Origin: Naegleria lovaniensis | Lineage: Eukaryota > Heterolobosea > Eutetramitea > Acrasida > Naegleriidae | Length of the DNA stretch: 64,000 nucleotides | Assembly: GCF_003324165.1 (NCBI RefSeq) | Contig: NW_025407849.1 | Coordinates: 526,980 to 590,979 of the forward strand | Reading direction: 5' to 3' | In this document: in pieces, positions 57,895 through 64,000 of the stretch | How positions within the stretch are numbered: the stretch's first letter is position 1 | Layout of the letters: each line of letters opens with the position of its first letter | Notes under the pieces: generated by a model | Database searches by the model: none | What the model saw: the letters and a program-made list of their open reading frames with translations, nothing else | Told to the model about the DNA's origin: nothing | Made by a program: the position numbers and the translations under genes

Positions 57895-59157
57895 CTAGTT
57901 GGAAGAACAGTGTTGTACCTGTTTCCATTGAACGTCATCGTCCTCTGAACCATCTTTAGCAAGACCTAACCCTGCTTTTTTGAATCCGTTCACCACAACT
58001 GAGTCAGGTACATCCTTCAACGCATTGGAAATCCATTCGAGAATAAGTTTTTTGGTTACGCTATAGAAATTTTCTTGAGTACCCTTCTCAATTCTGTCAG
58101 CCTGGTTGTCATACCACTCACCTTGTAGTTGCTTGTAATTTGATTTGAACGATCTATTCATGGAAAGATCACACATCTGCATAACCTCGCTAGCATTCTT
58201 TGGTAAAGGCAGAATGGTAATGTCTTTGACCTTATCCCTTAGTAGGTCAACTATTGGTAAGTGGACATGACTATCTAAATTATCGAATGTGAGGAGTTTA
58301 TGACCATCAAGGCTCTTTAGGAAAGGAATTAATACCATGTCACAATACTCTTTCATCCTAGGTCTATCCATCCACGCTTTCTCTTGTGCTGTAAACTTCA
58401 CGTTGGGCTTCATTACTAAGATGGCGCCTGCTTCTTTCCTTGGAACCTTTTTCTGTTTGAAAATAATGAAAGCAGGTGCTTTCTTCACAGTAAGATTCTC
58501 AACATTCATAGCGGCTGCCAGAACTGTGGTGAATCTGTCCCTTTCTCCCTTTGGTGCTTTACATTTGTTGTTGTCAGATTTATCTAAGGTGACACCTTTA
58601 CCATCCTCCATCCACTTCATGCAGTATGTTTCGTCATAATTAATTACCCATTTTACATCCTTTCTCTTTTCGATATCAATCACTTTGCATTGGAATTGTT
58701 CACAATCATTCAATACTTCTGTTGTGAGCTTGAGAGGCTTTAAATTTGGAGATCTTACATTAACATCATTTCGCTTCTTGAATTTGTCAAACCAGCCATT
58801 GGAGGCTTGAAGTATCTTGCCTTCGGATTCTGCCGCATCTCGTGCCCATTTCTTCACCTGCCTGGTTCTCACTTTCAATCCCTTGGTTCTACGTTCTCTG
58901 ATTTTTGATACTACTTTGGTTTCTGCACCGACATCAAGTACAGGCTTCCTTCCTCCTCCTTTCTTTCGTATGCCTTCAACTTTTTCTTTGGAGTTCACAC
59001 GGCTGTCTTTTCTCCACTCATAAAAAGATGACTCGGTGCATTCATACTTGTTGATTGCTGCAGTATTGCCATGTAATTTAGCGTAAGCCAGTACTTCTCT
59101 CTTCTCTTTGACGGACCAAACTTTTCTCTTCTGCTTGTGGCTGGATTTTGCAGGCAT
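57895..59157 (-). CDS. Pogo/Tigger-type DDE transposase
   Basis: Minus strand, 420 residues, ATG at 59157, no introns. An N-terminal helix-turn-helix (KVWSVKEKREVLAYAKLHGNTAAINKYECTESSFYEW, in parts) and a CENP-B-like second domain (ARDAAESEGKILQASNGWFDKFKKRN, in parts) bind the element ends. The DDE_1 catalytic domain has its acids in WVINYDETYC, LLTFDNLDSHV and VMQMCDLSMN. The D-D-D triad and the NLDSH context are typical of pogo, Tigger and Jerky proteins. The frame is undamaged and lies wholly between perfect inverted repeats, so the copy may be active. Confidence 0.93.
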   Translation of the reverse strand: MPAKSSHKQKRKVWSVKEKREVLAYAKLHGNTAAINKYECTESSFYEWRKDSRVNSKEKVEGIRKKGGGRKPVLDVGAETKVVSKIRERRTKGLKVRTRQVKKWARDAAESEGKILQASNGWFDKFKKRNDVNVRSPNLKPLKLTTEVLNDCEQFQCKVIDIEKRKDVKWVINYDETYCMKWMEDGKGVTLDKSDNNKCKAPKGERDRFTTVLAAAMNVENLTVKKAPAFIIFKQKKVPRKEAGAILVMKPNVKFTAQEKAWMDRPRMKEYCDMVLIPFLKSLDGHKLLTFDNLDSHVHLPIVDLLRDKVKDITILPLPKNASEVMQMCDLSMNRSFKSNYKQLQGEWYDNQADRIEKGTQENFYSVTKKLILEWISNALKDVPDSVVVNGFKKAGLGLAKDGSEDDDVQWKQVQHCSSN

Positions 59158-59231
59158 TTTTTTGATGGTGGGAAAAAAGTGTAACGAACACTCACTATTA
59201 GAGCGGAGTCCTCAAAAATTCCTAAAGCTCC

Positions 59232-59252
59232 GCTCTAATCGAGGAACTACTG
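59232..59252 (-). repeat. Right TIR of pogo-like element
   Basis: 21 bp, exact inverse of 57798-57818; followed by TA. Confidence 0.9.
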
Positions 59253-59254
59253 TA

Positions 59255-59805
59255 CTGTATGAGACATGGTTTTTTCCTAGAGTTGTTGCAATCATTCATG
59301 TGTTGATCTTGTTCTATTGTGTTATTATTGATGTTGTGGAGTGTTGTGATTCATTGTGTGATAGAAAGATTCGCTCATGTCACATTTGACAATTTTTCAT
59401 GGATAGCCTGTGTTGATTCATGATGGCTACATTGAAAATAAAGAATTAATTCAGTGATTTTCATGATCAGTGGGGTTTGGCTCCACCTACTCTTTTTTTT
59501 GAGCCATTTTAACGACTTTACTATCAAAAAAAAATTTTGTTTTCAATAAGTCCTGTCCACGGTCCGAAGTTAACTGCTGAGGACGAGATATACTCAAATC
59601 CTAGGCTATTTTTCATTTCCTTTCTAATGGTGTTGAAATTTCTAAGAGATGTGAAGTGGTTGTTGAGTTATTTCACTCTGAATTTTGAAGGTAAATTGGC
59701 CCAAAAAAAAATTTAATGTTGTAAATGAAGAGAGGATGATTATTTATTATCGGACTGGTGTTTCAAACTGTAAAACCAGAGAGAAGCAAGGACATTGGAA
59801 AACAA
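59255..59805. other. 3' remainder of recombinase unit
   Basis: Begins with about 25 codons in frame with the recombinase if the pogo-like element is removed. A block GGGGTTTGGCTCCACCTACT near 59470-59489 repeats the recombinase C-terminal coding text at 57778-57798. No other gene. Confidence 0.45.
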
Positions 59806-60212
59806 GGTTTTTGGGGACTTGGAAATTTTTTTTAAAAATGTTTTGGACTCAAAAATTCCAAGTTCAAAATGATAGAGAGGTCCAGCGAAAACATGAAATA
59901 TGGCTCTTTTTCAATAAATACTGATCAGCTGTATCTCAAATTGATATATGAAGTGTTACTCACCATGTAGAACACTAATATTATGGTTGTGTGCTGATGA
60001 CTGACTCCTGACGCGGAAATGTTATACTCCTAACCGCTGAATATGTCCGTGAGGGTGATGTTGCTTGACATGATATTCTCCTGATAATTAAACGTAGAGT
60101 GTAGTGTGTATGAGATCTTTGTAGAGTGTTTGTATTGTTTGTGACATGAACAGTGATGTACCTGTTGAATGAATCAGCTCCTATGTTGGAGAGTCGGTTT
60201 TTCGCTGGAGGT
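59806..60212 (+). repeat. Long direct repeat, copy B
   Basis: Partner of 55011-55396, 4.8 kb away in the same orientation, with an extra segment of roughly 20 bp near its right end. Confidence 0.9.
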
Positions 60213-60360
60213 GGAATATTTTTAAAAAATTTCAAAGTTCAAAATTCAAGCAAAAACTTGAAGTGAGGGTTGGCTCTATTTCGATAAATACTGATTGATA
60301 TCATCTCTTATTTGAATATGTTGTTTAACTAACTGTGTGGAATATTGTTATTAGATTTAA
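60213..60360 (+). repeat. Degenerate third copy of the repeat core
   Basis: Shares the order TTCAAAGTTCAAAA, GGCTCTATTTCGATAAATACTGA and TAACTGTGTGGAATATT with copies A and B but is much diverged. Confidence 0.5.
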
Positions 60361-61534
60361 ATTGAAGAAACTGACTTGTGAGGAAGTGCACGTTTCTCTC
60401 CAGAGGCTTTTTTCATGATGATCTTTGATTTCTAGGTTACATACTATATATCAACAATTAGGTATTTATGTTGTCTAGATGTACGTTTTGAAAATTTTAA
60501 TATTTGTGAAGTAGTTGTTGAGATATTAAGGATCAAAATGAGCTTTCCCGGTCAGATCACGTCAAATGTCCCTCTCGACCAAAATATCTAAAATAACGAT
60601 TCCATTTCTTGGATAGATATTAGGTTTTAATCCATAGAATATAGAGAGAGTTGAATTTTTGGTAGTTACTAAGTAGTTATTGAAGGGTTTGGCGGGCGGC
60701 ATGTCGTTTGGGGCGCTTGATTTGCGATAATGACATTCCAGCAAAATTGAAGATGCGGTCTTTGTCTCGAAAGTTTGTTCTCATGTAATGAATTCATCAA
60801 AAATGTCTCCATTTCTTCTTCTCTATCTGCTGAACTTGGAATTTTTCGAATTGGTGAAGTAGATGTTGTGGTTTCATATATCCTTTTTGTGGGAGTTGTT
60901 GCTCAGCGGACTTTTGATATTCTTCAAAAAAAAAATTGTAAAAAAAACGCGCCAAAACTCCCTGCGTTGTTGTGGCCGTCATCAGCAAGTTTCATCATGA
61001 ATTGACATGGTCGTTCATTGAAATTGATTGTATAGCATGTCAACATCATTTTCAGCAGTGATCAACACGTTTTGGGAGTATTCTCTAATTATTCTTCGAG
61101 TGATCTTCAACAGGTAATTTTTAAAAATTCTGTGAACTTTTCCGATTGGATGTGAAGATACTGGAATGAAACTGATGATGGAAGTATTGTTGTAGTGATC
61201 GGATACCATAGAATTGATCATTGATTCCATTCAAATTGATAAGGATTCCTCTCAGTAGGATTTTTAAAAAGATTCAATATAACAATATATAACTTGTTTT
61301 TAATATCAATTAGTCCCACGCAGAGAGGAAGGAGATATTAAGCGAAAGATTTCTTGTTGTTATAGTGGATATCGAGATAACCCCAATTTTTGTACTAAAA
61401 AATCAGGTCCTGTGGTGGTTGACCATCCTTTAAAATTATCGTTGAATGATCAAAACTTGAATATTTCCATCAATTAAGATATAAGGAAGTAAGGCGCTGC
61501 TGTTTCGTTCGAGTTGAACGTGAAAGTAGTCATA

Positions 61535-61620
61535 TATTTTGTGCGTCCAAGTAGGTGATATGTAACTCTTGAAGTTGGTCATAATTTAAACATGGACGAG
61601 CAAAAGTCGGTATTCCCTCG
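61535..61620 (+). repeat. Subtelomeric dispersed repeat, copy 1
   Basis: Shares with 62296-62384 the words GCGTCCAAGTAGGTGAT, TAACTCTTG, ATGGACG and CATTCCCTC or ATTCCCTC in the same order. Confidence 0.75.
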
Positions 61621-62295
61621 AAATTGGATACCGTTAACGTTGATTGAAGAATCGTTCAGTGATATGTTGGCCTTGAACAGCTTCCATGATTGATCTTCAA
61701 AGTAATTGTTGCTGTGAACCACTATAGATGATTATACACCCTCAATAAAATCAGCCATAATTCATGGATGCTGTTTTCATCATGGATGGAATATTGAATT
61801 ATCGTTGTTGAGTCCTATCCCGAAACATGGTTATGGAATCTTAATGCGAGTGAGTCTTTTTGATGACTGAATCATTGATATTGAGTTCCTGTTGGTAGTT
61901 GTGAGTGATGAGAGTTGCTACTGTTCTACATTATCATCGTAAAATGTTTACCACATGAGATGAACATTATTGAATTGATTTAATTGAGAGAGGGAGGTGT
62001 GTTCTTGTTTTTTGGTGTTTGGTTTCATTCAATGAAAAAGGCATGTATGTTCAAAATATTGCCTTGAATTCGACAACGCTTCATCAAGGGTGGTGATTTA
62101 TTTACTAAATGTCATGAGTACAAACCAGGAATTGAACAGACTCACCTATGGATCATACCTGATTGAAATGTGAACAGCTCTTTTTTCATGTATTAATTAT
62201 TGTGTGAATCCGATTGTTTGGTAGTTGTTGTATTGTTGAACATTGAGTGCTCTCATCTTCAAAGTGGTATGAATAGTCGGTGGACACATCTTGTG

Positions 62296-62384
62296 AATTT
62301 TGCGCGTCCAAGTAGGTGATGTTAACTCTTGGAGTTTGTTACGATTTTTAAATGGACGTGCAAAAATTCGTTATTACATTCCCT
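62296..62384 (+). repeat. Subtelomeric dispersed repeat, copy 2
   Basis: Partner of 61535-61620, 760 bp away in the same orientation, diverged. Confidence 0.75.
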
Positions 62385-63467
62385 CCAAAACGATTACGAA
62401 TGAACCATTCACAAACAACAGCAAGAATGGTTCATTGATATACTGTTAAGCAAGCAGATGACGGAATCTTAATCGATACAATTTAATAATTTGTACTTGT
62501 AGTCAACTTGGTCTGCAACAATGTTGAATCTATCATGTTGTTCATCGAATGGATTCAATGTTTAATGATACATTCATCATTATGACATCAGATTATAATT
62601 CTGATATGTGTCATCAGTATTGAGTTGGTGGTGCGCTTTCATCTGTTGTATGATTCATTGCAAGAAGTGACCTTGTTGTATTTTGCGTTTGTTTGCTGTG
62701 ATTCATTGTTGAAAACAAAGGTTCAATATGATGATTTTCATGATTTGTGCATGTACTACATGGATGGTGTGCAAGGTGTGTTCATGTTTGTGGTCGTCAT
62801 CTCATTTATTGAATTTTGTTCAGCAAGTGATCATGTTTATAGTTGATGGATTGTATTATTTTGAATAAATCATGATGAACTACAATGATAGTGATCATCT
62901 TTATGTGTGTTTCAAGTGTGTTGTTTGATTCATTTGACTAATCTCTACAGACTGTACTGACCATAACATTTGGCGGATGAAACATAAGATGAAAAGTGTG
63001 TGGTAGATTTCATGTTTTCCAAATTCTGATATTGGTTGGAATACATGTTGACCATGATGATGTCATGATATGTGATTGATTTCGAGGATCCATCTTTTAT
63101 GTTCATTGTGAACAATGCAATAAAATGTTAAATAGTTGATGGAGTTGTGCACCACAGATATGACATGAATTTTGATTATTCTATCATCATCATGAAGTAA
63201 TCATGGTATACTATATGTTACATCAATTTGAAGTGTTGTTCGTTGTTGTGTGCATGATGTGATATGAAGGTTTGAAAAAAATGTGACATGTTCTTTGTAT
63301 GTTGTGATAATGTACACTACTCCTTATGAAAGTGATACTACATCTTTACAATAGCTAGTACAACATATATATGAAGTTATATTGAATGTCTATTGATACT
63401 TGTGGAGATAATTGATAAATGTTGACTTTGAATGTTTTTAATTTGGTCTTGGTCTTGGACATTTCTT

Positions 63468-63572
63468 ATTGGGTTTATTGGGTTTATTGGGTTTATTGGG
63501 TTTATTGGGTTTATTGGGTTTATTGGGTTTATTGGGTTTATTGGGTTTATTGGGTTTATTGGGTTTATTGGG
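63468..63572 (+). repeat. Twelve TTTATTGGG units
   Basis: Twelve regular 9-bp steps of ATTGGG (63468 to 63567) with no variants. They form the junction between unique DNA and the telomere. Confidence 0.95.
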
Positions 63573-64000
63573 TTTGGGTTTTGGGTTTTTGGGTTTTTGG
63601 GTTTGGGTTTGGGTTTGGGTTTGGGTTTGGGTTTGGGTTTGGGTTTGGGTTTGGGTTTGGGTTTGGGTTTGGGTTTGGGTTTGGGTTTGGGTTTGGGTTT
63701 GGGTTTGGGTTTGGGTTTGGGTTTGGGTTTGGGTTTGGGTTTGGGTTTGGGTTTGGGTTTGGGTTTGGGTTTGGGTTTGGGTTTGGGTTTGGGTTTGGGT
63801 TTGGGTTTGGGTTTGGGTTTGGGTTTGGGTTTGGGTTTGGGTTTGGGTTTGGGTTTGGGTTTGGGTTTGGGTTTGGTTTGGGTTTGGGTTTGGTTGGGTT
63901 TGGGTTTGGGTTTGGGTTTGGGTTTGGGTTTGGGTTTGGGTTTGGGTTTGGGTTTGGGTTTGGGTTTGGGTTTGGGTTTGGGTTTGGTTTGGGTTTGGGT
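63573..64000 (+). repeat. Telomere, TTTGGG repeats
   Basis: A few variant units (TTTTGGG, TTTTTGGG) up to about 63600, then about 65 units of TTTGGG to the end, with rare one- or two-base losses near 63876, 63892 and 63986. The G-rich strand runs 5' to 3' toward the right edge, as at a chromosome end. Confidence 0.92.

Larger units (their letters stand above)
57798..59252 (-). mobile_element. Pogo-like DNA transposon, 1,455 bp
   Basis: Perfect 21-bp terminal inverted repeats start CAGTAGTTCC (57798-57818 and 59232-59252), flanked by TA at 57796-57797 and 59253-59254, as in Tc1/mariner-pogo elements. One intact transposase gene on the minus strand fills it. A 9-bp inverted pair (AGAGCGGAG and CTCCGCTCT) sits just inside the right end. 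It is nested in the 3' end of the tyrosine-recombinase gene, so it is younger. Confidence 0.92.
55011..60212 (+). mobile_element. Candidate tyrosine-recombinase element between direct repeats
   Basis: Proposed unit: direct repeat A, recombinase gene, nested pogo-like transposon, spacer, direct repeat B. YR elements without reverse transcriptase (Cryptons) normally lack long repeats. YR retroelements (DIRS, Ngaro) have repeats but also carry reverse transcriptase, which is not seen here. The repeats could also be background subtelomeric repeats, since a third degenerate copy follows at 60213-60360. The unit is therefore a hypothesis. Confidence 0.35.
60361..63467. other. Gene-free subtelomeric DNA
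   Basis: About 3.1 kb rich in short T/G words with frequent stops. The few open stretches (60775-61005, 62625-62846) show no motif. The only structure seen is the dispersed pair at 61535 and 62296. Confidence 0.6.

Noticed and set aside
62625-62846. 73-residue hydrophobic frame near the telomere
   Set aside because: It starts with a non-ATG codon in low-complexity DNA and has no homology signal by eye.
63468-64000. Microsatellite or CRISPR-like array
   Set aside because: Units have no spacers. Strand, length and terminal position fit a telomere better than an internal satellite.

Overview
The window is AT-rich nuclear DNA of a unicellular eukaryote. Most genes carry zero to three short GT-AG introns, and genes lie close together on both strands. 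The gene content includes a Tudor-SN, mitoribosomal mS34, an EF-hand alternative NADH dehydrogenase, ARPC1, LC8 dynein light chain, a giant DOCK protein, a TEY MAP kinase, a Zn2Cys6 regulator, a receptor-like kinase and a Crinkler/RHS-type NTPase. That mixture and the intron style fit an amoeboflagellate of the Naegleria (Heterolobosea) type. The organism call is inference: no rRNA or other diagnostic marker is present.

Layout. Bases 1-42,000 are a gene-dense arm: Tudor-SN end, FMO, mS34, an unknown protein, NDH-2, receptor-like kinase, beta-propeller, a secreted peptide precursor, a zinc-cluster factor, an F-box/LRR gene with a frameshift, a second peptide precursor, C2 protein, LC8, F-box protein, ARPC1, ORP, a CCCH zinc-finger gene split by a DNA transposon, and DOCK. 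A MAP kinase at 42.1-44.3 kb is the last conventional housekeeping-type gene. From 44.6 kb to the right edge the DNA is subtelomeric. It holds a decayed importin-alpha, a tRNA-derived SINE, an ATPase gene, LRR, kinase and propeller relics, a SAM-NTPase-nuclease (CRN/RHS-like) gene, a tyrosine-recombinase gene between roughly 400-bp direct repeats with a pogo-like transposon nested in its 3' end, degenerate repeats, and finally twelve TTTATTGGG units running into more than 400 bp of TTTGGG. The G-rich strand points off the right edge, so this looks like a true chromosome end.

Functional themes: signalling and cytoskeleton (receptor kinase, MAPK, DOCK, ARPC1, LC8), lipid and redox metabolism (ORP, FMO, NDH-2), and secreted peptides. 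The observations most worth following are the paired secreted precursors sharing a two-cysteine C-terminal peptide, the transposon that splits the CCCH gene so cleanly that removal restores the frame, the recombinase gene between LTR-like direct repeats, the SINE directly in front of a start codon, and the TTTGGG telomere. All domain assignments are by eye; no searches were run.
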